Below are positions 18,925 to 28,134 of a stretch of DNA of 64,000 bases, one piece after another. The translations under genes and the position numbers were made by a program. The notes beneath the pieces are model-generated. The model was not told the DNA's origin. It was given only the letters and a program-made list of their open reading frames with translations, and made no database searches. The stretch is from Chryseobacterium herbae. GTDB lineage: Bacteria; Bacteroidota; Bacteroidia; Flavobacteriales; Weeksellaceae. The DNA is taken from contig NZ_JAOAMU010000002.1 of NCBI RefSeq assembly GCF_025154075.1, positions 628,775 through 692,774 on the forward strand, in the 5' to 3' direction. Each line of letters begins with the position of its first letter. Position 1 is the first letter of the stretch.

Positions 18925-19959
18925 ATGAAAGATATCCGAGTTTTATCACTAGACCAGCTTAAAGACTATTTTTTGACTTTAGGGGAAAAACCGTTTCGTG
19001 CGAAGCAGGTTTATGACTGGTTATGGAGTAAAAATCTCCATTCGATTGATGAAATGACGAATCTTTCGAAATCTCTCCGCGAAAGAATTGCCGAAGAGTA
19101 TACCATCAATCCCGTTTCTGTGGATCAGCTTCAGAAAAGTACGGACGGAACCATCAAAAACGGTGTGAAACTTCACGACGGACTGTTGGTAGAATCTGTC
19201 CTTATTCCTACAGAAACAAGAACTACAGCCTGCGTATCTTCACAGGTGGGATGTTCATTAAACTGCGAATTTTGTGCAACTGCAAGACTCAAAAGAATGA
19301 GAAATCTTGAAGTAGCCGAAATCGTAGACCAGGTAGCCCTGATCGACAGCCAAAGCAAAATGTATTTTAACAGACCGCTTTCCAATATCGTTTTTATGGG
19401 AATGGGAGAGCCGATGATGAATTACAAAAATGTAGTGGAAGCCATCAGAAAAATTACCCAGCCGGAAGGTTTGGGAATGTCGCCCAGAAGAATTACCGTT
19501 TCTACATCCGGACTTCCGAAGATGATCAAAATGCTGGCTGACGACGAGCTCCGTGTAAAACTGGCACTTTCACTTCACTCTGCGATCGAGTCCAAACGTA
19601 ACGAGATCATGCCTTTCTCTGATAAATTCCCGTTGACGGATATTATGGAAGCCCTTCAGTACTGGTATCAGAAAACCGGTTCCGTGATTACTTTTGAATA
19701 TTGTGTATGGAAAGGAATCAATGATGGTGATGAAGATATCAAAGCTTTAATCAGATACTGCAAACAGGTTCCTTCCAAAGTGAATCTGATCCAGTATAAT
19801 CCTATCGGGGACGGAAAATATGACCAGTGTAATAAGCAGGCGGAAGACAATTATGTACGTCAGCTTGAAAACGCCGGGATTACAGTGATGATCAGAAAAA
19901 GCCGCGGTGGAGACATCGATGCAGCTTGTGGGCAGCTTGCGAATAAAGCAACTGATTAA
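18925..19959 (+). CDS. rlmN: 23S rRNA A2503 / tRNA A37 C2-methyltransferase
   Basis: A 344-residue radical-SAM enzyme that methylates C2 of A2503 in 23S rRNA (and A37 in some tRNAs). It shows the radical-SAM cysteine cluster in GCSLNCEFCATARLKRMRN and the SAM segment IVFMGMGEPMMNY. The strand RRITVSTSGLPKMI and the C-terminal GGDIDAACGQL carry the conserved methyl-accepting cysteine. I place the start at 18925, because the 19 upstream codons from 18868 lie in the CTGCAACCT repeat. It is probably co-transcribed with queA. Confidence 0.95.
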   Translation: MKDIRVLSLDQLKDYFLTLGEKPFRAKQVYDWLWSKNLHSIDEMTNLSKSLRERIAEEYTINPVSVDQLQKSTDGTIKNGVKLHDGLLVESVLIPTETRTTACVSSQVGCSLNCEFCATARLKRMRNLEVAEIVDQVALIDSQSKMYFNRPLSNIVFMGMGEPMMNYKNVVEAIRKITQPEGLGMSPRRITVSTSGLPKMIKMLADDELRVKLALSLHSAIESKRNEIMPFSDKFPLTDIMEALQYWYQKTGSVITFEYCVWKGINDGDEDIKALIRYCKQVPSKVNLIQYNPIGDGKYDQCNKQAEDNYVRQLENAGITVMIRKSRGGDIDAACGQLANKATD

Positions 19960-20036
19960 AATTTCCTTAAAAAATTCAAAACTTTTCTTAAAAATTTCCT
20001 AAAACCCTACCTTTACATAAAGCAAAAAAGTTTATT

Positions 20037-20975
20037 ATGGACTTCTTTATGAGCGAGGACGGGCTGGAAAACGTTTACGCATGGGCTATTCCGTTTCATG
20101 CTGCCGTTATTTTGGCGGAAATGATCTACAGCCATATTTCTGAAGCTAAGTTGTACAATGGAAAAGATGTTGCCACAAGCGTTTATCTTGCTCTGATGAA
20201 CTTCGGTCTGGATCTGATCATGAAGGCTTTTGCCATGGGAGTGATGTTTTTCTTCTACAACCATCGGCTTTTTACCTGGGATTTCACGGTTTGGTATTGG
20301 CTCATCTGCTTTGTCATTACAGACTTTGCCTATTACGTATTACATTATGTAGATCATCATTCCAGGGCGTTCTGGGCGGTTCATATTACCCATCACAATT
20401 CGGAATATTTCAACTTAACCACAGGTTTTAGAAGTCCTGTACTTCAACCGCTATACAGATATCTTTATTTTTCTCCGCTTGCTTTTTTAGGCTTCAATCC
20501 ATGGCATATTATGGTCGTTTACGCGATAGGGCAGGTGTACGGAACATGGGTGCATACTCAGACGGTAAAGACAATGGGCATTCTGGAATACATTCTCGTG
20601 ACTCCTTCCCATCACAGGGTACATCACGCCTGCAATATCAAGTATCTGGACAGAAATATGGGAATGTGCCTGATTATCTGGGATAAAATATTTGGAACCT
20701 TTGAAAAAGAAGATCCGAATGTACCCGTCAAATACGGAATATATCCAAAAATGCCGGACAATAAACCAGATACCGTTCTTCTGTACGAATGGAGAAAAAT
20801 CTGGAAGGATATCAAGCAGCCTGGACTGAAATTTTCGGACAGGATGAATTATATTTTCAATTCTCCGGGCTGGAGACATGATGGAACCGGAAAAACGGTA
20901 AGGCAGTATCAGAAAGATTATGTAAAAAAGCTGGCCAAAAGACAGGAGCAAAAACAAAAAATGAAATCTGCATGA
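20037..20975 (+). CDS. sterol desaturase / fatty acid hydroxylase superfamily protein
   Basis: A 312-residue integral membrane di-iron enzyme. The histidine boxes that bind the iron pair are visible: HYVDHHS (near residue 104), HITHHNSEY (near 118) and HRVHHACN (near 200), set among about four hydrophobic segments. Enzymes of this superfamily hydroxylate or desaturate lipid substrates with O2. The substrate in flavobacteria is not established, and a plasmalogen- or sphingolipid-type lipid is possible. The C-terminal 60 residues are basic and cytoplasmic. A near-consensus TACCTTTA box lies just upstream. Confidence 0.88.
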   Translation: MDFFMSEDGLENVYAWAIPFHAAVILAEMIYSHISEAKLYNGKDVATSVYLALMNFGLDLIMKAFAMGVMFFFYNHRLFTWDFTVWYWLICFVITDFAYYVLHYVDHHSRAFWAVHITHHNSEYFNLTTGFRSPVLQPLYRYLYFSPLAFLGFNPWHIMVVYAIGQVYGTWVHTQTVKTMGILEYILVTPSHHRVHHACNIKYLDRNMGMCLIIWDKIFGTFEKEDPNVPVKYGIYPKMPDNKPDTVLLYEWRKIWKDIKQPGLKFSDRMNYIFNSPGWRHDGTGKTVRQYQKDYVKKLAKRQEQKQKMKSA

Positions 20976-20999
20976 CCTAGGTTGATAATTCTGATTTTA

Positions 21000-21145
21000 T
21001 TTAACCACAAAAGATGCAAAAGTTTTAACACTTAAGTTTTTATAAGGTAAATATATTACACAAATAAAGCACACTTAAGTTTTTGAAAAAATCAAAGATT
21101 TTTATATATAAACATCTGTGAAAATTTGTGCAATCTGTGGTTAAA
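21000..21145 (+). repeat. TTTAACCACA-family element, best-preserved copy
   Basis: This copy is 146 bp from TTTAACCACAAAAG to TGTGGTTAAA. The ends are perfect 10-bp inverted repeats. The interior holds two ACACTTAAG/AACACTTAAG words, ATCAAAGATTTTTATA (itself a small palindrome) and CATCTGTGAAAATTTGTG. Confidence 0.85.
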
Positions 21146-21210
21146 AATATGGACAGGATGGTTCAAAAAAACAAAACACGTCCAATCTTTTTCAATTCCT
21201 TCTAAACCCT

Positions 21211-21218
21211 TATTTTTG
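21211..21218 (+). promoter_or_regulatory. -7 box touching the start of the secreted propeller gene
   Basis: TATTTTTG fits TAnnTTTG and ends four bases before the ATG at 21223, predicting a leaderless or nearly leaderless transcript. Confidence 0.4.
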
Positions 21219-21222
21219 CTCT

Positions 21223-22101
21223 ATGAAAAAACTCATTCTTCTTGCTGCCGTTATTATTTTTCAATCGTCATTCTCACAAAAGACGGAGTCATTGAAAATA
21301 AGAAAATTCAGGATCGGTTATTTGGATGATAAGATTCAGGAAACTTCAGGACTGAGTATGTTGAATGGTAATTTGTATACCTTCAATGACAGTGGCAATG
21401 CTCCGGAACTTTTTGAACTGGATGAAACTTCCGGAAATATTAAAAATACTTTGACCATCAATGCTAAAAATAAAGACTGGGAAGCTTTAACCAATGATGG
21501 AAAGAACTTCTACATCGGAGATTTTGGAAATAATGGAGGAACAAGGAGAGATCTGGAAATCTATAAACTTCCTTTTGGAAATAATGAAGCAAAGAATGAT
21601 TCTATCTCAAAAATATCTTTTTATTATCCGGAACAGACGGAATTCATTCCACAATACACCAATAATGACTTTGATGCCGAAGCGATGATTTATCTCAATG
21701 GAAAAATTCATCTGTTTACCAAAGAATGGAAATCAAAATCAACGTCTCATTATATCATTGATCCAACGGTAGTTGAAAAGCAAAAAGCGGAGAAAATAGA
21801 ATCTTATAAAACGAATTTTGTAGTTACGGATGCCGCGTATTTTGAAAAGAAGCTGTATGTGGTAGGCTACACCAAGAGAACAGAGGTCTTTCTGAATGTG
21901 TTTACAGAAACAGAACCCGGGATCTTTTTTAAAGAAACTCCGAAACATTATTATCTGGGAAGTGCTTTGGCAGTAGGGCAGATCGAGGGAATTGCAGTTA
22001 ATGAGACTGGCCTCTATATTTCAGGGGAAAAATTCAGATCGGGATTGGGAAGTGCACAGCCGGCGTTGTATTTTATTCCAAAAGAATCACTCAAAGATTA
22101 A
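21223..22101 (+). CDS. secreted beta-propeller-like protein, unknown function
   Basis: A 292-residue protein with signal peptide MKKLILLAAVIIFQSSFSQ. The rest is strand-rich with repeated short blocks (SGLSMLNGNLYTFNDSGN, WEALTNDGKNFYIGDFGNN, DAEAMIYLNGKIHLFTKEW, GIAVNETGLYISGEKF), as in NHL or SdiA-regulated propellers. There is no sorting domain or lipobox, so it is probably periplasmic. I cannot assign a ligand or reaction. The promoter of the next gene overlaps its end. Confidence 0.75.
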   Translation: MKKLILLAAVIIFQSSFSQKTESLKIRKFRIGYLDDKIQETSGLSMLNGNLYTFNDSGNAPELFELDETSGNIKNTLTINAKNKDWEALTNDGKNFYIGDFGNNGGTRRDLEIYKLPFGNNEAKNDSISKISFYYPEQTEFIPQYTNNDFDAEAMIYLNGKIHLFTKEWKSKSTSHYIIDPTVVEKQKAEKIESYKTNFVVTDAAYFEKKLYVVGYTKRTEVFLNVFTETEPGIFFKETPKHYYLGSALAVGQIEGIAVNETGLYISGEKFRSGLGSAQPALYFIPKESLKD

Positions 22102-22103
22102 TT

Positions 22104-22137
22104 TTGTCTTAAAATTGCGTGAAAAAAATTATCTTTG
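22104..22137 (+). promoter_or_regulatory. promoter of the polyprenyl synthase gene
   Basis: TTG at 22104 and TATCTTTG at 22130-22137 are 23 bases apart, at the upper end of the normal range. The pair begins three bases after the preceding stop codon. Confidence 0.65.
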
Positions 22138-22174
22138 TCATAATTAATAATTACATACCTTTTATTCACAGATT

Positions 22175-23152
22175 TTGGCTAACATCGTAGAAGAAATCAA
22201 ACGACCGATCAATGAGGAAATGAAACTTTTCGAGCAGAAGTTTTATGAATCGATGCAGAGTAAAGTGCCTTTGTTGGATAAAGTAACCCGTTTTATTGTT
22301 ACAACCAAAGGTAAGCAGATGCGTCCGATGTTCGTATTTCTCTGCGCAAAACTGATAGGGGAAGTTAATGAAAAAACGTACCGCGGAGCTTCCATGATTG
22401 AGCTGATTCATACCGCAACGCTGGTACACGACGATGTAGTAGATGAAAGTTTCAAACGTCGTAATTTCTTTTCAATTAACGCTTTGTGGAAAAATAAAAT
22501 TGCTGTATTGGTAGGCGATTATCTTTTGTCAAAATCAGTATTACTTTCTACAGACCATAAAGATTACGATCTTTTGGGTGTGATCTCAAGAACGATCCGT
22601 GAAATGTCCGAAGGAGAACTTTTGCAGCTTGAAAAGGCCAGAAAACTGGATATTACGGAAGATGTTTACTACGAAATTATCCGTCAGAAAACAGCGACAC
22701 TGATTGCGGCTTGCTGCGAGATAGGCGTTCTTTCCAATAATGCTGATGAAGCGCTTGCCAAAAAAATGATGAACTTCGGAACCTATACGGGAATGGCCTT
22801 CCAGATCAAGGATGACCTTTTCGACTATTTAAGTTCCAATGTCATCGGAAAACCTGTAGGAATTGATATTAAGGAGCAGAAAATGACCCTTCCTCTGATT
22901 CATACTTTAAAAGTAGCCAGTGAAAAAGAGCGTAAATATTACTTCAACACCATCAAACGTTACAATAACGATCCGAAACGCGTTAAGGAACTGATAGATT
23001 TTGTTAAAAATTCCGGAGGCATGGATTATGCAATTAAAGTGATGAAAGACTTCCAGCAGAAGGCTAAAGATATTCTCAATGAATTTCCGGACTCCGAAGC
23101 CAAAAAATCACTTCAAAGTATGCTTGATTACGTGATTGAACGAAAATTTTAA
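22175..23152 (+). CDS. polyprenyl (octaprenyl-type) diphosphate synthase
   Basis: A 325-residue trans-prenyltransferase that extends allylic diphosphates with isopentenyl diphosphate. It probably provides the menaquinone side chain. The first aspartate-rich motif is HDDVVDES (Asp86-Asp90) preceded by the GKQMRP substrate Lys/Arg region. The second is FQIKDDLFDY near residue 212. A TTG start is used because no ATG lies between the upstream in-frame stop and the conserved N-terminus; ANIVEEIKRPINEEM matches the expected beginning. It is followed by a terminator at 23172. Confidence 0.92.
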   Translation: MANIVEEIKRPINEEMKLFEQKFYESMQSKVPLLDKVTRFIVTTKGKQMRPMFVFLCAKLIGEVNEKTYRGASMIELIHTATLVHDDVVDESFKRRNFFSINALWKNKIAVLVGDYLLSKSVLLSTDHKDYDLLGVISRTIREMSEGELLQLEKARKLDITEDVYYEIIRQKTATLIAACCEIGVLSNNADEALAKKMMNFGTYTGMAFQIKDDLFDYLSSNVIGKPVGIDIKEQKMTLPLIHTLKVASEKERKYYFNTIKRYNNDPKRVKELIDFVKNSGGMDYAIKVMKDFQQKAKDILNEFPDSEAKKSLQSMLDYVIERKF

Positions 23153-23171
23153 GATTAAAAACCATAAATAG

Positions 23172-23206
23172 AAAATCTGAATGCCTGAAGCACTCAGATT
23201 TTTTTG
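23172..23206. terminator. terminator shared by convergent genes
   Basis: AAATCTGA-ATGC and GCA-CTCAGATTT form an imperfect stem around CTGAA, followed by seven T residues on the plus strand. A-rich sequence on the other side may serve the minus-strand gene. Confidence 0.85.
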
Positions 23207-23217
23207 TATACGAATGC

Positions 23218-24024
23218 TTATATTTTTTGTATCGTAACATTGGTGACATTTCCACGTCCTGTAGGCCCTATTTCTTCCGACAGGATGATACTGGTAGCTC
23301 CTAAAGCCGCTGCTGTAAAACGAATTTGATATCCACCGGTAGGTACAACAATCATCGTGGTATAGCTCATCAATTCACCGAGCCTGCTACCAGCAGTTAA
23401 TACAGGAGTAGTATAACCTACATAGTGACTTCCTCTTCCTAAATAATTGGCATCAGGAAACGGACGGATCCCTAAAACCAATTGTTCTCCTTCATCTATG
23501 TTGGCAAAACTAGCCTGTAACGTAACCAAATAGTTTCCAGGCTGATTAAATGTCAGAATTCCGTTAGCTGTATTGTAAGTGTACAGTGATGAAGTAGCCA
23601 GAGGGTTTGCAAATACAAGGGTCGAGAGTACATTGTTTACAATGGTTTGGTCACTTGCTAATCTGGAATGAAACAGAGTGTATGCCCCGAATCCGATAGT
23701 TTTTAATATTCCATCCTGATCTGCAACCACCACTCTGTCCACATTGGTGGTTCCTATTTTGTCATTGATTTCCCTGATGCGGATATTGCCGGAAAAAATG
23801 TCAAGCTTATCTGTTGGGTCCAAAGTTCCTAATCCCATATTACCAGAAGAAGTAAGTACAACATCATTGGATTGTTGGGTTAATGTCGGTTTACCGGATT
23901 CAACATTATCTTTGGCGCTGTCTACATGGAAACTTGTTTGGGGATTGTTGGTATGGATCCCGATCTGTGATGATAAAGTTGTGGAAATTATAAAAATAAG
24001 CACAACAGAAATAACTTTTTTCAT
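23218..24024 (-). CDS. secreted protein with phage-tail-fibre-like N-terminus and jelly-roll-like C-terminus
   Basis: A 268-residue exported protein (signal MKKVISVVLIFIISTTLSSQ). Residues 20-110 contain the opening IGIHTNNPQTSFHVDS and then MGLGTLDPTDKLDIFSGNIRIREI, a pattern of many Bacteroidota surface proteins. Residues 120-268 are strand-rich and resemble a C1q/TNF-like jelly roll (ILTFNQPGNYLVTLQASFA, then the ending VTNVTIQKI). A related arrangement is at 50984-51868. No sorting domain was seen. Function unknown; a surface or matrix protein is plausible. Confidence 0.72.
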   Translation of the reverse strand: MKKVISVVLIFIISTTLSSQIGIHTNNPQTSFHVDSAKDNVESGKPTLTQQSNDVVLTSSGNMGLGTLDPTDKLDIFSGNIRIREINDKIGTTNVDRVVVADQDGILKTIGFGAYTLFHSRLASDQTIVNNVLSTLVFANPLATSSLYTYNTANGILTFNQPGNYLVTLQASFANIDEGEQLVLGIRPFPDANYLGRGSHYVGYTTPVLTAGSRLGELMSYTTMIVVPTGGYQIRFTAAALGATSIILSEEIGPTGRGNVTNVTIQKI

Positions 24025-24496
24025 AATAATTTTATTTTAATTCAACATTTGGTGATTTTTCAGTGTTAAATCTATAGAATAAAATTTAATTATGAGTAAT
24101 TAATAATTATTTTACCTTAAACTTGTTTTAATTTGTTATTTTTAGTTAAAATTATAAATATATTTAAGTTTATGTGTTTATTTTTTGAAACAATAATAGT
24201 TTAATCCGAAGTTTTTGAAGTGTATCTTATTTAAATGTAGCTTAATGCTTAAAAAATAGGTAGCAAATAAACTAAACCTTCCAAAGCATAGAAAATCATC
24301 TTTATTAATTAATATTTTTTTTAAAAGGTCAAGTTTCCAGCTAAAATTGTTACCGGCAATCCAGCTTTTTTCATTTATTTTGGATGCAATAATTTATCCG
24401 TTTTCTGTTTCAACGATCATTGCAGTGGGATCAAAAATTTTTATAGCCATTTTAAAATCAGTCGTTTAATATTTTGTTGAAATACCTAAATCGAAT
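24025..24496. other. very AT-rich gene-free spacer
   Basis: About 470 bases without a supported gene or repeat. On the minus strand from 24450 an 18-codon frame (starting MAIKIFDP) is followed after one stop by about 50 open codons; this is too weak to call a gene or remnant. Confidence 0.5.
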
Positions 24497-24793
24497 TTAA
24501 ATTATTTTAACAGTTACAATTATAACAGCTAGAACTATACAAAATAAAGCAGTTAAAAATAAATAATCCGCAATAGTCTCATACCTCGTTTCCCGCTTTT
24601 CATTTTTAGTACGGATCGCAAGAAAGGAAAAAAAACAGCTGCATGCAAAAAGGAGACATGCCAGGCTGGCAAATTCATCCAGATGGGTATGATTACTGAT
24701 TTTAGTGATTTTAAGGGAAGTAATGATAATCAGGGAAAAACCTAAAAGGTTGCTCGATGCATTAAGGATATGAGGCGATTTTTTTTCCATCAT
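24497..24793 (-). CDS. small three-helix membrane protein, unknown
   Basis: A 98-residue protein with three hydrophobic segments (residues 14-29, 41-60 and 78-98) and a charged loop TKNEKRETRYETIAD between the second and third. There is no recognised family. It has its own upstream AT-rich region and is divergent from the E1 gene. Confidence 0.65.
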   Translation of the reverse strand: MMEKKSPHILNASSNLLGFSLIIITSLKITKISNHTHLDEFASLACLLFACSCFFSFLAIRTKNEKRETRYETIADYLFLTALFCIVLAVIIVTVKII

Positions 24794-24926
24794 TTACAAT
24801 TTTTTACAATATAAAACACTATTTTTTTATTATCAAATTTTTAAAAAAGATTATTGAAAATTAAAATTAATTTAAAAATTGTATATTAGCGGCATACTTG
24901 AAGAATAAAAACTTTTATATCTAGCT

Positions 24927-27359
24927 ATGCAGACAACCTATATTGAAACACAGCAAATTTCTTTCCAGGATTTTAAAAATCAGATACTTGAGGATTACAG
25001 GTTAGGAAGGATATCGCGCGAGATGTCTTATCTTGGAAGAAGAGAAGTGCTTACAGGAAAAGCTAAATTCGGAATTTTTGGGGACGGTAAAGAACTTCCT
25101 CAGCTTGCGATGGCGAAAGTTTTCAGAAATGGAGACTTCCGTTCAGGATATTACAGGGATCAGACTTTTGCATTAGCAGCAGATGCTTTAACGGTTGAAA
25201 GCTTTTTCGCGCAGCTTTATGCAGATACAAGCGTGGAAAGAGAACCGGCATCCGCAGGAAGACAGATGAACGGACACTTCGCGACAAGAAGTTTAAATGA
25301 AGACGGAAGCTGGAAAAATCTTATGGCACAGAAAAATATTTCTTCAGATATTTCTCCTACCGCTGGACAGATGCCTAGATTATTAGGATTGGCTCAGGCT
25401 TCTAAAGTGTATAAAAGTGTAACATTCGACGGTTCTGAAAAGTTCTCTAATGAAGGTAATGAAATTGCTTTCGGAACCATTGGGGATGCGTCCACAGCAG
25501 AAGGACATTTCTGGGAAACATTGAATGCTGCCTGTGCGCTTCAGGTTCCTATGATCGTTTCTATCTGGGATGACGGATATGGAATTTCAGTTCCTACCAA
25601 AAATCAGAGAGCAAAAGCTGACATTGCAGAAATGTTAAGCGGTTTCCAAAGAAAAGAAGGCGAAAACCAGGGATGTGAGATCATTCAGGTGAAAGCATGG
25701 GATTATCCTGCATTATTGGATGCTTATGCAAGAGCAGAGCAGTTTGCAAGAATGGAAAGTGTTCCTGTAGTGGTTCATGTGATTGAAGTGACACAGCCTC
25801 AGGGTCACTCTACTTCAGGATCTCACGAACGATATAAAAATGAAGAGCGTCTGTCATGGGAATCTCAGTTTGATGGATTAGTGAAATTCAGAGAATGGGT
25901 TTTAAATTATTCAATCGAAATTGAAGGAAAAGAAGAAATTATCGCTTCTGTTGAAGAATTGGATGCCATTGATGAAGAAGCTAAAAAAATAGTAAAAGCA
26001 GGGCAGAAAAATGCCTGGGAGAACTACCAGAAGACCATTACGGATTTGATTCAGTCTGTTCTTCCGCTAGTGGAAAACCTTAAAGGTCAGAATGCTGAAA
26101 TTGAAAGTTATATCGGGCAGTTCAATAAATTGGTTTCTAAAGCCAAAAAAGATGTTTTCCATCTGATAAGAAAAGCTTTATTGGCAACAAGAGGAACGAA
26201 TTCTGCGGAAAGAACCCAATTGATGCAGAAATACAATGAAGTTTTTGAAATAGAAAAAGACAACTATTCTTCCCACTTATATTCTCAGTCTCAGTGGAAA
26301 GCTGAAAACGTAAAAGAGATCGCTCCTGTTTTCTCAGAAAATTCTGAAGAAGTAGACGGAAGAGTAGTGGTAAGAAATAATTTCGATAAAATTTTCGAAA
26401 AATATCCTGAAACTTTAGTATTTGGTGAAGACGCCGGAAATATCGGTGACGTAAACCAGGGACTTGAAGGAATGCAGGAAAAATATGGTGAAGTACGTGT
26501 AGCAGATACCGGAATCCGTGAAGCTACCATTCTTGGTCAGGGTATTGGTATGGCAATGAGAGGTTTGAGACCTATCGCTGAGATCCAGTACTTAGATTAT
26601 ATTTTATACTGTTTACAGGGAATGAGTGATGACTTAGCAACGGTTCAATACAGAACAAAAGGCGGTCAGAAAGCGCCTGTAATCATCAGAACAAGAGGTC
26701 ACAGACTGGAAGGTGTATGGCATTCAGGTTCTCCGATGGCGGGAATTCTGAACCTTTCTAAAGGTATTCTGGTATTGGTACCAAGAAACCTGACTAAAGC
26801 TGCCGGTTTCTACAACACCATGCTTCAAAGTGACGATCCAGCGGTGATTGTTGAATGTCTGAACGGATACAGATTAAAAGAAAAGCAGCCTGATAACTTA
26901 GGTGAATTCACTGTTCCTGTCGGAAAAATTGAAGTAACGAAAGAAGGAAAAGATGTTACTTTAGTGACTTACGGTTCTACATGGAGAATTGTAATGGATG
27001 CAGCAGAAGAATTGGAAAAATTAGGTATCTCTGCAGAAGTTATTGACGTTCAGTCTTTAATTCCATTCGATTTAACAAACGAAATTGCGGAAAGCGTGAA
27101 GAGAACCAACAGATTGGTCGTAATTGACGAAGATGTGGAAGGAGGTACTTCAGCGTTTATTCTTCAGCAGATCCTTGAGAAGCAGAAGGCATTCAGATAC
27201 CTGGATTCAGATCCGTTGACGATTGCAGCCAACGATCACAGACCTGCTTATGCAAGTGACGGAGATTATTTCAGCAAGCCATCTTCAGATGATATGGTAG
27301 AAAGAATCTACGCCATGTTCAATGAAACAAACCCTCAGAAATATCCTGCGATATTCTAA
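24927..27359 (+). CDS. 2-oxoacid dehydrogenase E1, fused alpha and beta subunits
   Basis: An 810-residue thiamine-diphosphate enzyme that decarboxylates a 2-oxoacid (branched-chain type or pyruvate) and passes the acyl group to lipoyl E2. The alpha half (1-430) has GRQMNGHF and the thiamine-diphosphate motif GDASTAEGHFWETLNAA followed by WDDGYGIS. The beta half (about 470-810) has FGEDAGNIGDVNQGLEG, the regulatory-loop region and a transketolase C-terminal domain (VTYGSTWRIVMDAAEELEKL). A single-chain fusion is usual in Bacteroidota. The matching E3 may be the lipoamide dehydrogenase at 52147. A weak TATATTAG box lies at 24882. Confidence 0.92.
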   Translation: MQTTYIETQQISFQDFKNQILEDYRLGRISREMSYLGRREVLTGKAKFGIFGDGKELPQLAMAKVFRNGDFRSGYYRDQTFALAADALTVESFFAQLYADTSVEREPASAGRQMNGHFATRSLNEDGSWKNLMAQKNISSDISPTAGQMPRLLGLAQASKVYKSVTFDGSEKFSNEGNEIAFGTIGDASTAEGHFWETLNAACALQVPMIVSIWDDGYGISVPTKNQRAKADIAEMLSGFQRKEGENQGCEIIQVKAWDYPALLDAYARAEQFARMESVPVVVHVIEVTQPQGHSTSGSHERYKNEERLSWESQFDGLVKFREWVLNYSIEIEGKEEIIASVEELDAIDEEAKKIVKAGQKNAWENYQKTITDLIQSVLPLVENLKGQNAEIESYIGQFNKLVSKAKKDVFHLIRKALLATRGTNSAERTQLMQKYNEVFEIEKDNYSSHLYSQSQWKAENVKEIAPVFSENSEEVDGRVVVRNNFDKIFEKYPETLVFGEDAGNIGDVNQGLEGMQEKYGEVRVADTGIREATILGQGIGMAMRGLRPIAEIQYLDYILYCLQGMSDDLATVQYRTKGGQKAPVIIRTRGHRLEGVWHSGSPMAGILNLSKGILVLVPRNLTKAAGFYNTMLQSDDPAVIVECLNGYRLKEKQPDNLGEFTVPVGKIEVTKEGKDVTLVTYGSTWRIVMDAAEELEKLGISAEVIDVQSLIPFDLTNEIAESVKRTNRLVVIDEDVEGGTSAFILQQILEKQKAFRYLDSDPLTIAANDHRPAYASDGDYFSKPSSDDMVERIYAMFNETNPQKYPAIF

Positions 27360-27380
27360 TTGGGATTTTAGATAAAAATG

Positions 27381-27412
27381 AAACCGCTTTCTTTTTGGGA
27401 AGCGGTTTTTTT
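27381..27412 (+). terminator. terminator of the E1 gene
   Basis: AAACCGCTT and AAGCGGTTT form a 9-bp stem with a pyrimidine-rich loop, followed by a T-run. Confidence 0.9.
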
Positions 27413-27482
27413 AATGAAATAAATCTAAATGGATTGTCACAAATTTGTAAATTTAATTTAGAATATTGTATAATTACAATCG

Positions 27483-28118
27483 ATGAATGAAATTGAAATA
27501 GAATTTTTAACTAGAAATAAAATTGATTTTGATATTTGTGCTGATTTAAATGGAAGCAAAATGACCAAGTATGCAAAATTATGGATGGAAAATAATAATA
27601 AAAAATTTGCCTACAATGCATTCCCTTGCAATAAAAACTCAAGCCACACAATAAAAAATAGTAAAGGGCAGTGTGTTATGTGTAATTCTGCAAGAATTAG
27701 TTTTCAAATGAGAGAACATGAGGAAGGTTATATTTATATTGCAGGAACTTTATGGGGGGGGAAAATTAAAATTGGAGCGACAACTAATTATGAGAAAAGA
27801 GAAAAATATTTAAATGAAAATAAAGGATATGGCTTTCATGCAGATTGGAAGATTTTAGCAGCCATTAAAGTCGACGAAATGGGTCTTAGGGAAAGACAAA
27901 TTCAAATTAAACTTGAAAAATATCGTGAATATGGATTGCATTACTACCGAGGAAAAGAACTAAAAAAATCAAATGAAGCGTTCAGGTGTAACTATGAAAA
28001 AGCTATAGATATTTTTCATGAATTAAGTAGAGAACATAAATTTCATTTAAAGATATTTGAAACAAATCTTAGTAAATATGATTTTTTAAATCTTGTAAAA
28101 GATGAACAAATTTTATAA
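27483..28118 (+). CDS. orphan GIY-YIG-like (T5orf172/MUG113 type) nuclease-domain protein
   Basis: A 211-residue soluble protein. The N-terminal 70 residues include CNKNSSHTIKNSKGQCVMC, a Cys-x-Cys..Cys arrangement that could bind zinc. Residues 80-150 read GYIYIAGTLWGGKIKIGATTN and then YEKREKYLN, which fits the GIY-YIG core as found in T5orf172 proteins (G-Y-I-Y-I, then K-I-G with a following Arg). It is noticeably richer in A and Lys/Asn codons than its neighbours and has no partner gene, suggesting recent acquisition. A nuclease role is inferred from the domain only. Confidence 0.7.
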   Translation: MNEIEIEFLTRNKIDFDICADLNGSKMTKYAKLWMENNNKKFAYNAFPCNKNSSHTIKNSKGQCVMCNSARISFQMREHEEGYIYIAGTLWGGKIKIGATTNYEKREKYLNENKGYGFHADWKILAAIKVDEMGLRERQIQIKLEKYREYGLHYYRGKELKKSNEAFRCNYEKAIDIFHELSREHKFHLKIFETNLSKYDFLNLVKDEQIL

Positions 28119-28134
28119 ATTCTATGATAATTAA

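Noticed and set aside
24361..24450. Short minus-strand frame MAIKIFDP... followed by a stop and more open codons
   Set aside because: It is too short and too AT-rich to separate from chance, and no family resemblance was recognised.
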